A DNA stretch of 64,000 nucleotides from Lophius americanus (GCA_037951165.1 JBBDHG010000015.1:10693501-10757500); one strand, 5' to 3'; positions 1-12,984 are shown, counted from the stretch's first letter. Notes: a model not told the origin generated them from the letters alone. Translations and numbers: made by a program.

Positions 1-2050
1 AAAGCCGATTAAATATGCATGGTAGTCTTCCATTTTGAGGCAATAAAAATCAAACTGAACAAATATTGTTGAAGTAGCAAAAAATGCCCCGATCTAAAGT
101 AACATCTTAAAACTTCTTCTCAATCTTCTGCATTTAGTGAAGTAATTGTCTCACCTTGTCCTCACAAGTCTTAACAGGCAACCCTCTGTCAAATTTGTGA
201 GACAAAAATGTCTCTTTCTCTGCATTAAGTTTGAAATACAACCAAGTTGTGAAGAAGCTGTCAACTTTTCTTCAGGTGTCTCCTATGAAGTGAGCAGAGC
301 AAACATGCGTGACATCAAGGGATAGGTGTAAAACTGTTTGAGTAAAAAAAATACAAAGTGGATTAACATCATATGCTGTAAATTAAAGTTTTGTAAAAAT
401 GTCTCAGAAGACGTGAGATAAAGTCAATATTTGTCCCCACATTTCCAATACAGGACCCTTGTTCCTGTATTCTGCCTCACCATTCTGCATAAATAATATA
501 AGGGTATAAATGAGGTGTCGGTTTTTGTGAGGCCCAAACAGAGCATAAAACCAGTACAAAAGGCGGGGGCCAGCAGGACCGGATTGGGGCTTTGATGTTT
601 TAGTGGTATATTTTATGAGCCACCCACAATCAGTAAATCTACACAACAGTCAGTAGGACTCAGCAGCTCACCCAATGAACTAGAAAATTAACCTACAGCA
701 TGTACAGATTGTGGAGACGGTGGACAGGACAGCCGAGGACACGGTCGATGTTTATTTATCAGAGATAGTAAATGTTCACTCGGGTATAAAGCGGTGAACA
801 GCAGGTGCGCAAGAAGTTAAACCGTAAAACTGCAGACTAGCCAAGGCCGCTAGGCTTTCTTCTAGCTAACCAACATCATTTTAACTATGATACAGCTAAA
901 ATCCCTTTATTAGTAAAGGCATGCGTTGAACAAAAGTCTTAGAAAGTATCACTAAACTAGGATAAAACCTGAAACCGGTATCGATCCAAAAAGGGTGTTC
1001 CTCAGGGCATGTCTAGAAAGACGTGGACTGTTGTATTTCCTTATTTATGTAGCCAGGTAGATAATGTGGCTTTTATATTTAGTTTGTTCACTAGAGGGGG
1101 GTTTGCTTCGGGGGTTTGGCCTGTTGTCCTCAGGAGAAGCCGTTTAGAGTCATGTTGCTTCATGTGCTGCTTCTCGGAGGAATGCTAGTGGTTATACTAG
1201 TGAGGAAGAGAACAAGCTGTTCCCGCATAATTAAAAGAATTTTTGTAGGTCAACTACGGTTATTCATTCCAACTGTTATTGGATTATGTTGCTTTACTTT
1301 ATTTTATGCAAAGCTTTTGTTGCACTCTGACCATGAACGGCAAAAGAACAATGTGGAGAGTCCAAGAAGGACCAGACATTATTAGTGGACAGACATTGTA
1401 GTTAAATATGAAATGTAGCTCACATTTTTTACGGACACCACCTAGTGTCAGTAGAGGAAAAAAACAAATTCATCTCAATTGATCCATCAGCATCCCAGTT
1501 GAATGTTGTTCCTGTTCCCGGCTTTTTAGTCAAATCACAATAAAATTGCTTGTAGAAAAGAAACAGATGCAATTTTATTGTGAAGTGAGTGATAATTAAT
1601 ATATTTAGAGAGATTTTTACACAGTAGGTGGTCATGACAAAACCAGACTATTAGATAAAGCCAATGTTCAATTCTGTGCATGTATGTGCCAATGTGAGTC
1701 TGGGATTGTGCAAGCGCCTTCTGATGTCATGTTGTATGTGGTTGATAGTATATAATCTGCGCGCACATGTAAACACGGATTTACATATGATTTTTTTTTA
1801 TTTCTCAGCTGACACCAGGCGGGCTGTGTTCATTCTGTACATAGCTTCCATTTTGTCAAATAACATATTGGCAAATGACCAGACGCTTAACCCACATATC
1901 ACTCTATAAATGAAGAAATTTCAACATAAAGGATCAAACATTATCGCCGTACCAACAATTATACTTATAGCCATTATTCATTATTCAAAAATGGTACCAC
2001 GCACTTCATTTGCATCGCTTCCTTGTTCCCTCAGGTAAAACTGAGACAAA
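1..2050. other. gene-free stretch
   Basis: AT-rich, with no exon, repeat family or RNA gene I can support. A short open frame at 1116-1385 (plus) has two hydrophobic stretches but no recognisable similarity, and stop-free frames of this size are expected by chance. Confidence 0.5.
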
Positions 2051-2054
2051 CAAC

Positions 2055-2375
2055 CACTCTCAATTTTCACATTTTGGGTGATTTAGAGATACCTGCCCAC
2101 TTGTTACATGTTCTTTAGATTGTGAGAGGACCCAGTGTGAACCCATGCAAACATTGGGAGAACATGTAAACTCCACAGAGAAATGCGCAAGGTGGATTTG
2201 AACCCATTTGGTGAGAGGTGGGGTACACTCTGGAGAAGTTGCTAATTCATCAAGAGCCATCATATTAAGAACGGACCAACTACCATTCACGCTCACGATC
2301 ACACCCACAGGTAATTAAGGGCCATCAATTCACCTTTACTACATTTGTTGGACTGTGGGAGGGACCCTGGAGTGA
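2055..2375 (-). repeat. two adjacent pieces of a fish interspersed repeat
   Basis: Read on the minus strand, 2205-2375 has gtgagcgtgaatggtagttg, gatgaattagcaacttctcc and gtaccccacctctcacc. 2055-2204 has ggatttgaac-type and gagtttacatgttctcccaa blocks. Both match a repeat common in fish whose forward order is cctcacagcaagaagg, gttctccc, gtccaaagacatgc, gtgaatggttg, gtaccccgcctctc. The order found indicates two head-to-tail pieces. Confidence 0.65.
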
Positions 2376-3123
2376 TTAACTACCTTTAGTGGCTCCTATT
2401 TTGCTTCCATACTGACAGCGTGCTGCGTGTGATTGTTAAGCATTTGCTCCAGTGTAGGGCGGTAACTGTTCACACTACAGTTCCATATCGGATACATTTA
2501 AATAGTAGTGTAAACAGCTACACAAAAAAATCAATCCAGAGAAAAAAATTGGATTTGAGCATTAAGACTGACAGTGTGAACGTAGCCCTCATGACTTCTA
2601 CGAAGATATGCCGAACATTAGTGAACATTCTGACTGTACCGTCGTATTGTTTTGGAACAAGATAAAGAATACATTTGCATGAGAAGATCATCTTGCTCTA
2701 TTCTGATAAGAGTGCTGTCTTGGTTGCAGAGTCGGTGCAGAGACGTTTACATCATGAGAGCTGAGAAGAAGACCAGCAGCTGTCTTGATCTCAGTTTGAG
2801 AGATCCCCCATGTTCGCCTGCAGTCAAAGTCCTCAGGGATTGCAGCGTGGAGACTTAACTGTCTGCATATTGCCCTCCAGCATACTTCACCAAGTTCAAA
2901 AGTTAAGCAAAGCTCTGAACTCTGTCAGAACAGAATCTGGAGGCCAGCGGTGGATTCTCCTGAGTTGGTCCGTGCTTCCAATAACAGTTATTCCCAGTCA
3001 AATTCAGGGAATTCTTAGAATACCTGGGGAGTTACTACCTAAGGCAACCATAGGGGTTACACTAATTGTTACACATAAAGGTCATCCAGAAGGCAGTGGT
3101 GCTGCAGACACATTCACCCGCCT

Positions 3124-3165
3124 GCACACACACACACACCCACCCACCCACACACACACACACAC
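3124..3165. repeat. (CA)n with CCCA interruptions
   Basis: Dinucleotide CA runs on both sides of a cacccacccaccca block. Confidence 0.9.
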
Positions 3166-3352
3166 TAAACCCGAGCAGTGCAATGGTAATCAGTCACTTC
3201 TACAATTCTCATTATGGGGCTTAACTTGATCTTGTTAAACATGGTCAGCAGCTAGATTGTTCATTTGTCACAGCCCATAACTGTAAATGTAGTCCGGTCA
3301 AAGGTCATATATTTGGTTTCACATATTACAGTGAAAACACCGAGACTGATCG

Positions 3353-3438
3353 TGAGTAATCAGCCTCCTAGAAAGGTAATAATCAATCATTTTAATGAGT
3401 GATCAGCCTCCTAGAAAGGTAATAATCAATCATTTTAA
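3353..3438. repeat. 43-bp tandem duplication
   Basis: 3353-3395 and 3396-3438 are the same 43-bp unit (tgagtaatcagcctcctaga ...) with a single a/g difference at position six of the unit. Confidence 0.95.
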
Positions 3439-4394
3439 TATTTAAAATTCATCTTTTAGTTTTACTTTTAGTTAATCACTAAGAACTGTGATTAATCAGA
3501 AGTTTGTAATGCTAAAGATTTTAAGTATATATAAATATATTGGCTAATGCACAGAAATACCCATCGCCTCATGATTATCCTCTGTATAATGTGAGCTGTG
3601 CAGAGTAGACTCTTGTGCTGCAGCTATCGAGGTGATGCTTTAGAGGGTGCAGCCTGCCTAGTCAGTTGAATAAATGCACTTATTTTAGTGCACCTACTGG
3701 ACATGGTAGTTGGCTGTAGTGTGGATTCCATGTGTTCGAGACATTTGAGCAGCAACTTCAGCAGCAGACTTGTACAACCACAGTGTAAGACAGGGCCCCA
3801 CTGCTGGTCCTTTGTCCCGACCACAGCCAGAATCTACAGCAGATCCCTGTCAGACTGTTGTGTCTGAAATCTGGAGTCCTCATCCATCCACCTACCTCAC
3901 ACTCACTTCACTTCAACCACAAATGAACGGGACTTTTCTTTTAACTTTTATCTGGTATCGGAGATTGGACTCTTTTCCCCATAATTATGTATTTACTTGT
4001 GTTTAATTGTATATTTATGTATACACCCATATATATATATGTATATATATATGTGTGTGTGATTACTGCACTGCATCGACCACAAACTGGGAGACACATT
4101 TTCGTTGATTGAAATGTTTGAAAATGAAGTCAGTGAGCAAAATAAAAGACATATGAAAGGGATCTTTGACTACTACTGGCAAAACCAAAGTAAACCCCAA
4201 GTCACGTAGAGACCCACAAGTATGTTCTCATCTGAGGATCACTAAAGTATGCAACAGACAGGCTACACCATACCTCCCAGTCAGACCTCAAAGCCAACTA
4301 TGCTCATATTTATAAGAAAGAGTCTTTGTGACTTCAGGAGGCATCATCATGTAACTGTTTGAGTCAATCGCATTCGTTATGAATCGCCTGATCT

Positions 4395-4530
4395 CTAATT
4401 TCTTTCTTGCGTGAAGAAGGACACTAGCCCGAAACGTTAGCATGTTGATATAACAAGGCATAAATAAATTGGTGTAACTGAGGCATAAATAAATTGGTGT
4501 AACTGAGATTAATCAAAATGGACTGGAATT
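4395..4530 (+). repeat. possible Penelope-like element terminal fragment with decayed hammerhead-type motif
   Basis: It reads gcgtgaagaaggacactagc then ccgaaacgttagc, the pattern (TGA-N-GA, short stem, CGAAACG) seen in Penelope-like element termini. It is followed by an AT-rich segment and a direct duplication. The C expected before TGA is G, so any ribozyme core is probably inactive. No reverse transcriptase is nearby. Confidence 0.4.
4458..4507. repeat. perfect 25-bp tandem duplication
   Basis: Two identical 25-bp units, starting gcataaataaattggtgtaa and ending ctgag, lie head to tail at 4458-4482 and 4483-4507. Confidence 0.95.
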
Positions 4531-5118
4531 TTTGTTTGTGCTCCTTTTTGGATACTCATATTGTGATTATGTGGTTTTCTTTTACGCAACAAACTAATAT
4601 GCTGGGAAGCAGCGTCCAACCCAAGATCTGGCAAAAAGGATTTTCTTTTAGCAACATGCTGACAAGACAGAACCGACCATCGCAATCTGCGTAAACCTCT
4701 TGACAAAAAAGCCTACGTATATGGGCTTGCAGGGGGTAAGGATGTCATGGTCCGCGTGGTTGGTCTATTTAGCAGGGAGAATTGGAGCTAAGATAGCTAC
4801 GTTCTACCGTAGAGTGTTAACTTGAAAGCTGGCATGATGTGCCGTGTCGCCATGGTAACTCAGATGCTCAGTAGTCACTTTGCACAGGTGCAGAGAGAAA
4901 AAAATGCGCAGACATCAGGCGTTTGCTTTGCCTCAACTGCCAAAGCCTGAGACAGCCCGACAAACGACAACCGACAACCGACAAGCCCCTCCAGGCCGCC
5001 AGACGTTTGTGAGACTCATGATTGGGCTGAAAACGGGCTGAAATCGTACAGTGATTGCCAAACTTTAGTCATGCGTGTCTCCTCATCTACAGTGTAACTT
5101 CAGGAAGAAATTATGGAA

Positions 5119-5148
5119 ATTATGTGTGAACTAGCGTTCACACATAAT
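5119..5148. repeat. perfect inverted repeat, 13-bp arms, 4-nt loop
   Basis: The left arm attatgtgtgaac at 5119-5131 and the right arm gttcacacataat at 5136-5148 are exact complements with loop tagc. Confidence 0.95.
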
Positions 5149-6666
5149 ATGCATAACTCCATTTCAGTTGTGAGTACAGAACCATGTTGTGTTGTACTGC
5201 AACAATTGAAGGCTCCTTAATGCTCAACGTCACACTTAATTAATATGAAACAGGAAGAGAATCCTCGTCCCATTTAACTTATTTAAATGTAGGATCATTC
5301 CACGCGTGTCTTTTCACTATTTCACACTGTTATCAACCATGACCAAAATAAACACAACTGCTGCTACGGATTGTTTTATGAAGACACAGATACACTGTAA
5401 ATCTAAATGCGCCAAATAATAAGCATTTTTTTGTTAAATGAATTTATTTGCAAACTATATAAGTGGACAAACAGGGCAGCCTCCGTATGGACCTGCTACA
5501 TGAAGATAAAGAGGGCTTTTTTCAAACAGACATAAAAAACTAAAAATAAACTTTCAACTCAAATTACACATAAAATAGAATTCTGAACATTATATTCAAT
5601 TAATTCAAAGAGGTACCTCTAAATACCCCCTAGATTCTACACACTAGACTTTTAAATAAACTTTTTGCAAAATCTGCAATATTTTTTTTAGACAAAATGA
5701 ATATTGTAAGCAAATTTACTTTTAATACTGTTATTCATTGACAATGCTGGCAGAGACATAGACATATTCCCCGACAAAATCACTTCCACTTGTCTGATAA
5801 GTCTGAACGATTTTATAGTAATTTAATAATAATTAATTATTTTAACTGGACTATAATCAATAAGTACATGCAGCAGTAACTCTAAATATTTATTCTCTGA
5901 TAGACAGAGTTTATGAAGAGTTTATGAACTCATAAAAACTTAGAGGTCACCATCATCAAAGTTGTCAGCCTTATGTAGAGACAGACACACATGTCGCTGT
6001 TTAGCTTCCTCCACTTTCCCACATCGTCGTCCTACTAATGTCCAGTCCTGTGACTCAACTCAGCAATGATAGACTTTTCTCCGTGTTACACACATTAAGT
6101 TTATTAATTAGAATAAAGTTGATGTTATTATACATCAACTTTAAGGGCTTAAATGCATTTATTATATATTCTGGGACATAGTTGAATGAAACCCATGTAG
6201 CCGATACTGATTTTCTGCTTTTGAAGAATTTAGATTGCTAGGCTCTAAACTAGCGGATTTTGACTGTTCAAACTAGTCTGTACTTGATCTGAACAGATCA
6301 GTGGAATACTTGAAAGAGAGGGCCTACTTGGACCAGAATCTTCCACAGTCTCTGAGTGAAACCGTCAATAAGGCAGCTGAGGATGGGGCACGGCATATGA
6401 AGAGGTCATGGGGTCACACCACTGAACTTTTACAAGGATTCCCAACTTTCATGAGCTCCGAGAGCAATCAAACATCTAAGAGACAGTAAAACGGAAATTA
6501 AAGACGCAAATAGCATTTGATCTCTAGTGCCGATAACATCAACCACGCGTCATTTACATCCAAATGCAACACCCTGCTTCATAAATACTGATGGATCACA
6601 GCTAGACGTCTCCCTCCAGTCAGTGGACACAGACACACTAACATACCCACTCACAGACAAACACTC

Positions 6667-6699
6667 TCACACACACACAGACAAACACACACACACACA
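6667..6699. repeat. imperfect (CA)n
   Basis: CA runs interrupted by gacaaa. Confidence 0.9.
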
Positions 6700-7290
6700 G
6701 GTTTCCATGTACTTAATCGTAACTGAAGAAAATACTTTTTCAAGATTTTCAGGTATATTCTTATATGAGCCTATAATTTTTGCATATTATAATAATTACT
6801 ATGTATTTTCAAATTGAATATGTTTTAGATGTATTCAAATCCAAATATAAATATGTGTGCTTGTAATAAAACATGTTCTTTTTGGTAAATTAGATATGAA
6901 ATGTCAGAACACTATAAGAATCATTAACATGCTTAGTTTAAATTTTTCTTGCCTGGTTCAATAGTTGGAGACCAGACTTGAAATAGAATTATGTTACTAC
7001 AAGGGATTATTTCATGGCCCCGAATGTGTGACCCGAAATTCATATTGTCGTCAATAGTTGGGAGAAATAATCTTTCAAACAATCATTCGCACACCAAATG
7101 AACACCCAACAGCAATACATTCCGTATTTTACTCATTGACACAAACATTCATCAGGAGCAAAAAGACGCGAAACATGATCAGTATTAAAGTTTCCCTATT
7201 CTGAAACAAAAAACTGCTGAAATAAAGATTTGCCATGATTTCATTGCAAAGGATGTGACATTCCACATCTTTTATAATTGTATTGGTATG

Positions 7291-7293
<3 letters not shown>

Positions 7294-7321
<28 letters not shown>

Positions 7322-7322
7322 T
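7294..7322. repeat. (TA)n microsatellite
   Basis: An uninterrupted TA run of about 27 bp, preceded by tatgtatg. Confidence 0.9.
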
Positions 7323-7333
7323 AGTTTCCCATG

Positions 7334-7361
7334 AATACATGAAGTATGGGCTTCATGTATT
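7334..7361. repeat. perfect inverted repeat, 11-bp arms
   Basis: Arms aatacatgaag (7334-7344) and cttcatgtatt (7351-7361) with loop tatggg, right after an (AT)n tract. Confidence 0.95.
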
Positions 7362-10300
7362 GAGAGTATTGGCGCCCAGACTCTTGTGATCGAAGGGTAT
7401 CCGCCCTGAGCCGCAGGTATAATCGCCCTTTGTAGTCTGGATAGTGGTTGTGGTGGCTGAGGACTCTGCTGAGACTGGGCGGAGGTGGGGAGGTAAAGCT
7501 GTATGTTCCAGCAGTAGAAAAGAAGTAGATTTAAGACACCAGCAAGACTATAGGCTAGTGATGAGGGTGCTTCTTCATATTGGATGGTTGTGGCCGGCTG
7601 ATGAGAACAGCTTATATCACGTTACGCCTTCGCAGAGAGGCAGGTAATTGCAACTGAAGTATGCATGAAAATGTGAATGGAAGTTGCATAATAATACAAC
7701 TGACTTGACCCTGCTGTGTTTTAGGCCCCTCTCCAGTGTAATTCTAACACCACACTTCAATCTTCACCCAGACAAAATGAAATAATCTCTATGCTTGTTT
7801 ATTCACTGAGTCGTGTTAGAAAGTATTCATATGTCAGCATGTGATGACATTGTGAGGTTTTTCATTTTTAAAGGTGACACCACAAACTACTGCCTTGTCC
7901 TGCATACCGTTTTCCAATAGTTCTGGGAGAGCTGTGTGCATGATGATCATTTTTACAACTTTAGCCTTTTATAGTTTGTGTAGATTCTCATTCCTCCAGA
8001 TTCCGGTCAACCTTGAGGATTGAATCTGAAACAACTGAACCTCTTGTTTAAAGTTGAGGATGTTTGACCTTTCATCCAAGGGGCAGAACTAAGGAAGCTT
8101 GTTGGGTGAGAGGTGAGACGTCTCAAAGTTTAAACAAGAAGTCCAGAAGCGTCAGGTTCAACCCTTTAAAGGTTAGCCTTTTTATGCAGAGACCGTACAT
8201 CAGTGCCAAAATGAAGATCCTTTTCTACTTACTTTCACTGCTGCATAGCGGCTGATCTCATCCTTTATTGGAAATGCTGATTCCCAATTTTCAACACATT
8301 TTTGGTCGATTTTCTCCCTCTGTGAGTTTGCTGTTAACTGCTGCGAGCTGATTAGAAGTCTTCCATCTTTCTTCTTTCCAGTTTGGTCCTGCTGGACTAA
8401 TATTTGAGAGTGAACATCAAATGATGATCACACAGGGAAACAAAGTCTGAAAGGAAAGCAGGAAGGAGAAGACAGTAGGTGTGAAAGAAGGCCCAGGTCT
8501 GGAACGCATTTGGGCGTTACTATTTAAGTATTTTCCACAAAGACCCACACTAAGCCTTCACGTAGTGAAGGGCTAAGGGCAGGCTGGTGACAGACAAGGA
8601 GTGTTGAGATGGAAAACAAGTCTGGTGTAGGCTCACAGTTCAACCAAGGTGCACCAGCTGAATGAATGAACAAGAAAGAGTACAGAGGAGGAAGTCAGAA
8701 CCAGGCATTCAATTAACATATTGTATTTTTTAAGATGTGTTCTTTGTCTTTTCCGCAATTGAAAAACTGACTCGTTTGGACAAATAACAATTAAATCCCA
8801 GAACATTCCCACACATTAATGTAATTGAAAATAGCAAGAAGAAACAATCAAGCTTTCAACCATATCACACTGTCTTCATGAGCAGATGGACTTTGCTCAG
8901 TTGTCATGAAGATGGATCTGCTGGCATGCAGAAGGATGTCGCGGGTTTATTACAGTAGTGTGAATATAGCCAGATGGTAGAGCGAGAGTGTGTGTGGGTT
9001 TATTCCACCAAGTGGTCATTGTCCTGCAGTACCCTGATCTCTGAACTATGCATTTTTTTTCTTTAATTTAATGTAGTAGAGAATTAGCCAAACACGACTA
9101 GACTTTTTCACAGCAGGAACCAACAGAATGAAGGTAATAGAAAATAAAAAGACGTTGGACTGGGCAGAAGTTGTCAGGTTGGAGTTTGTCTGATAATAGT
9201 CTAAAAGCATTAGAAGCTCCTCCACTGATCAAATGATTAAAAGTGAGATATATAGAGGAATAAAACCCTCAGTGACCACTGGACACATACATGTTCTAAA
9301 AATATTCTGATTTAAATAAAATCCAGATACGCTTCAATAAAATATCTAAATATGCTCTCTGGCATTTCCTGCAGAAATACACAAACGGTCACATACATAT
9401 GCTAAGCCACCCTCCCACACCCACTAATGCCCATTTGTGCGAACACATTTATCATCCAGTTTCACTTTCTGATGGCTGGCCCTGTGTATTCCCATGATCA
9501 AACATAGTCCCAATATTTGCTCGCTACTGGCTGTCTTTCGTTGTCCCCTTCAAGGGATTATCTTGTCTTTGTAGAGTGATCTATGTGTGTGTGTGTGTTT
9601 GATCGTGTTCTTGTGTGTTTGTGTGTGTGGCCTCTTTGACACAATGATCCTGCAATACTGTGGTAAGACCCATCGGGTCACTGGTCTGGCTCACTGTGGT
9701 ATACCATGATGCCGTCCCAGGTTTTACTTTAAGTAGCACGTCGACATTCTTGAAGCCGCAGCAGTGTGACATGCAACACAACATTGTGGTCATCTAGTGT
9801 GGTTCCTGGAATGCCATCTCATCCTTCTTACACAAGCGTCAATTTCTAACTCTACTGCCGGTTAAAAGGCGGAACAAAAACGCTACCCAGTCCATGCATG
9901 AACTGTTTTATGTAGAACAATGAGGCTGAATAAGATTTCCACCATTAAAAGGTTTCAAACTATGTTTATACTTATACCAGCTTTGAAAATTCCTTCACAG
10001 TGTCACTATTCAAAAGAGAAGATTGCAACCATGAGTGGGAAATAACCAAGCAATGTTTTCTTTGTCTGTCTTCAGCACCTTTACACAGGTTGTTCAAGAC
10101 AGGACGGATTTTCCCTTCTTCTTCCCCTCTCCTAAATGCATTGATGGTGCTGTGTGAAAAACTATTTTAAATGAATTCTGCTACTAGGTGCATTGTATAA
10201 TTAAGGTTTCTTTTTTATCTTATTATCAGTTTTGGTAGATTTTCTAAAATACATGTGAGGGAGGGGTGGGGTTCCAGTGCCCTGCAGGACCAGAAACAAA

Positions 10301-10384
10301 CTCTCCATGATGTATGTAACGTTTTCTTTTTCAATAATAAAAGTAATTCTATCAAAATCTATTTTCTGAGTACCCAGCCATGAA

Positions 10385-10640
10385 GCGGTCACAAACCAGT
10401 CCACTTGGAGTGCCGGGCTCAAGCTCAGAAAATGGGAAGGTTTTCGTCAGGAAGGGCATCTGGTGGAAAATCTATGCCAAATCAATGTGCGTACCAGTAA
10501 ACTGATTTCCCAGCTGGATCGGTCGGGCCCAGGTTAACAACGACCACCACTGGTACTGTTCGCCAGCAGGGTATCGGCCGCAACGATGGATGGAACCAGT
10601 TGAGACGCTGTGGAAACCCCGGAAGGGGACAGTCGAAAGA
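10385..10640 (+). repeat. fish non-LTR retrotransposon 3' tail with (GAA)n end
   Basis: It shows gtcaggaagggcatctggtg, atgccaaatcaatgtgcgta, gagacgctgtggaaaccccg, gacagtcgaaagatgaagaa, the ordered blocks of a well-known fish repeat tail (caggaagggcatccgg ... ccaaatcaatatgcgg ... gctgtggcgacccc ... agccgaaagaagaagaag). Confidence 0.7.
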
Positions 10641-10644
10641 TGAA

Positions 10645-12716
10645 GAAGAACAAAACATGTATTCTGAGAAAATGTTAATGGTCAGTGAGTGGCAGGTAAT
10701 AAGAAGGAACATAAAATATATTTTTATACTGTTGATGTTTTTGTATGTGATGATATTCAGGATGATACTTTCCATTCACTTTTAAATATTCTTACCTGAC
10801 ATATACTTAGACTTTAAATTCAATACATAAGAAACACAAATATAACCATTCAACTCAGCGACATTCCCTACTTATACAGAAACGTTCTTTTGATGCGTCT
10901 CAAAAATCAGTCAAATATTAACAGGTTTGATCAACTCCAACTGTCTTGGTGACTTGTGTGACAAAAAAAATCATACCACTTTGAACAAGAGTAGATAAAT
11001 CTGAATAAATCGTCCCATTCAAATCGAATTTTATTGCAAAATTGATAGTTGGCGGATAGTTTTGTGATATTTGCAGCGTGTTTTCTTTAATGTATTGTAT
11101 TGGGGCTTTTGCTGTTTGTTTTCCAAAGGCAGGGCATGTGTTGTCAAATTGATGAGGATGTTTTCTTAATATGCTGGTGTTTTGACTATTTGGATGGCTT
11201 TTCTTAGTTTGCAGTGCATTTGCCCCTGTGTGTGACAGTAGAGTATGATTCTTATTTACATAGATATTTTCCAAGCAACAGTGGTTGACGCAGATAAAGC
11301 GGCTGGATGGTTCTTCAAACATTTTACAATTTGATCATTATTTTGGCTTATTGTGGAAACAATTCCCATGTGTGGGAGGACAAACATCATAATTGGAGAA
11401 GGAGGTGCAGGGTTAATCACCCAGACCTGTTGGGATCAAGAGAGAGGGATCCTGAGGTTCTGGATAGAAGTCATGATAATTAGTCTCAAGAAAAAGAAAT
11501 GGGCTAAAAATGAGCGTCAAGCAGCGTCAACATCATTACAGAGAACTGGTCCAAAATAAGGTTCTAGTTGAATCTGGATGTAACAGAGTTTTTAGCCCAA
11601 TGTTCTCAGGATTCCGGTTGGAATAAGGGAGGAGGAAACTGTTTGCATCTATGATGATTGGTGGAGTTAAAGTTTATGAACATTGTTTTGCAGATGCTGC
11701 ACTTCTAATGAAAAGATGTGGAGCTGCAATCAGCATTTGTGCCAAAGGGCTTTTGCTGACAGAATTGAAAGGCAGACTCCACGGCTGTCCTCCCCCTCCC
11801 TACCTCCATCTCATACTGTCATCTGGCCTGCACATGAACCCTGCTCACCTCCTAACCCCAAAGTAGCAGCGTGCCTGGTTGTGTGTGGGAGGGAGTGTGT
11901 GTTTTTACTGCCTATCACATACAAACAGATCAGACACAGCTTTTCACTACAGAAAAGATCCAAAAGATAGGAGGCTGCAGCGATCAGAAATGTATGGAAT
12001 TAACTAAATTCAAGAGATTTGTAACTTTTCCCCACATGAGTATGTCCTTTCCTGTCTCAGAAAATCTGAAGAAAAATCTCTTCCCTAATCAGAAGTTTCA
12101 GGAAAGATTGAAGGACATAAAGAAAACTCAAACAGTCATATCACATAAAAAAACATTTACATGCTACCTCCTCTGATGGACTTTCAGGTAGAGAGTTTAT
12201 GAAAGGATTCTCGTGCTGTGAGAAATAATCGATGCAAAAGTAGCAACTGCATCTGGATGTATTTATTTTGACATAATGTAGGAGCTGCAGTCATGTCATG
12301 GAACTCAGGAGAGGAACGGTAGCATAGTGCAGCATTTCATCACGATACGAGATGTGACTCGTTAACCCCCAGCCTGTGGAGGGGTTGTGTGCCGCGACGT
12401 CACATCTGAATCACATGACGTCCAGTTTAAACAAAGACGGGACTGGTGGCGTTTTCAGCGAATACCGTCTAGAACCTGCTTTCAAGAGTTTCCATCTTAA
12501 CGGCGTTGTTGTGAGCATGAAAGGTCAAATTAAAATTTTTACTGTTTTATGTGAGAACCGTTGTCATGTAAACGGCCCCTTTAACTGGTGTGGGGAAACA
12601 CTTCCTAACCCCGATGAAGAAAGACAAAGGTACAACATCAGACACACCTCCGTGGATCATCAGGAAGCAGAGAACAATGGAGGTAACTAGACGACTTGAT
12701 GCCTGCCAAGTGGCTC
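10645..12716. other. gene-free stretch with one 134-codon frame
   Basis: The minus strand 10918-11322 is open for 134 codons, starting MFEEPSSRFICVNHCCLE. I do not recognise it. It has no repeated domain, signal peptide or clear motif, and neighbouring sequence shows no matching exon. Confidence 0.4.
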
Positions 12717-12770
12717 ACGCACACACGCACACGCACACGCTCACGCACGCACGCACGCACACACACACAC

Positions 12771-12812
<42 letters not shown>

Positions 12813-12857
12813 ACACACCCACACACACACACACGCACACACACAAACACACTCACG

Positions 12858-12889
<32 letters not shown>

Positions 12890-12890
12890 C
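12717..12890. repeat. complex (CA)n/(CGCA)n satellite tract
   Basis: About 170 bp of CA with repeated cgcaca, caaaca and ctcaca variants. It produces long fake open frames on both strands (Thr-His or Val-Cys repeats). Confidence 0.95.
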
Positions 12891-12984
12891 TGTTGACCCC
12901 AAAGAAGAGGCCATGTTAGGATTCTCATGTTGCTCTACTATCATACATTGGCGTTTAAAGTGATAACAGCAGTCCAGTGTATAT

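Larger units (their letters stand above)
4530..10380. other. gene-free stretch
   Basis: Non-coding in all frames as far as can be judged. It contains a hairpin at 5119-5148, (CA)n at 6667, (TA)n plus hairpin at 7294-7361 and an imperfect (TG)n near 9587. No exon pairs with matching splice sites were recognised. Confidence 0.5.

Noticed and set aside
1116..1385. 89-codon frame with two hydrophobic stretches
   Set aside because: There is no similarity recognised, no splice context, and the length is expected by chance.
7376..7440. tRNA-like 65-nt segment with 7-bp closing stem
   Set aside because: There is no plausible D, anticodon and T arms and no B-box consensus. It is kept only as a structural curiosity.
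8555..8585. Short inverted repeat ccttcac-gta-gtgaagg
   Set aside because: Seven-base arms are expected by chance in 64 kb.
12590..12944. Several overlapping open frames rich in Thr-His or Val-Cys
   Set aside because: They are translations of the (CA)n tract at 12717-12890. The same applies to frames at 19276-19543, 22031-22270 and 60834-61126.
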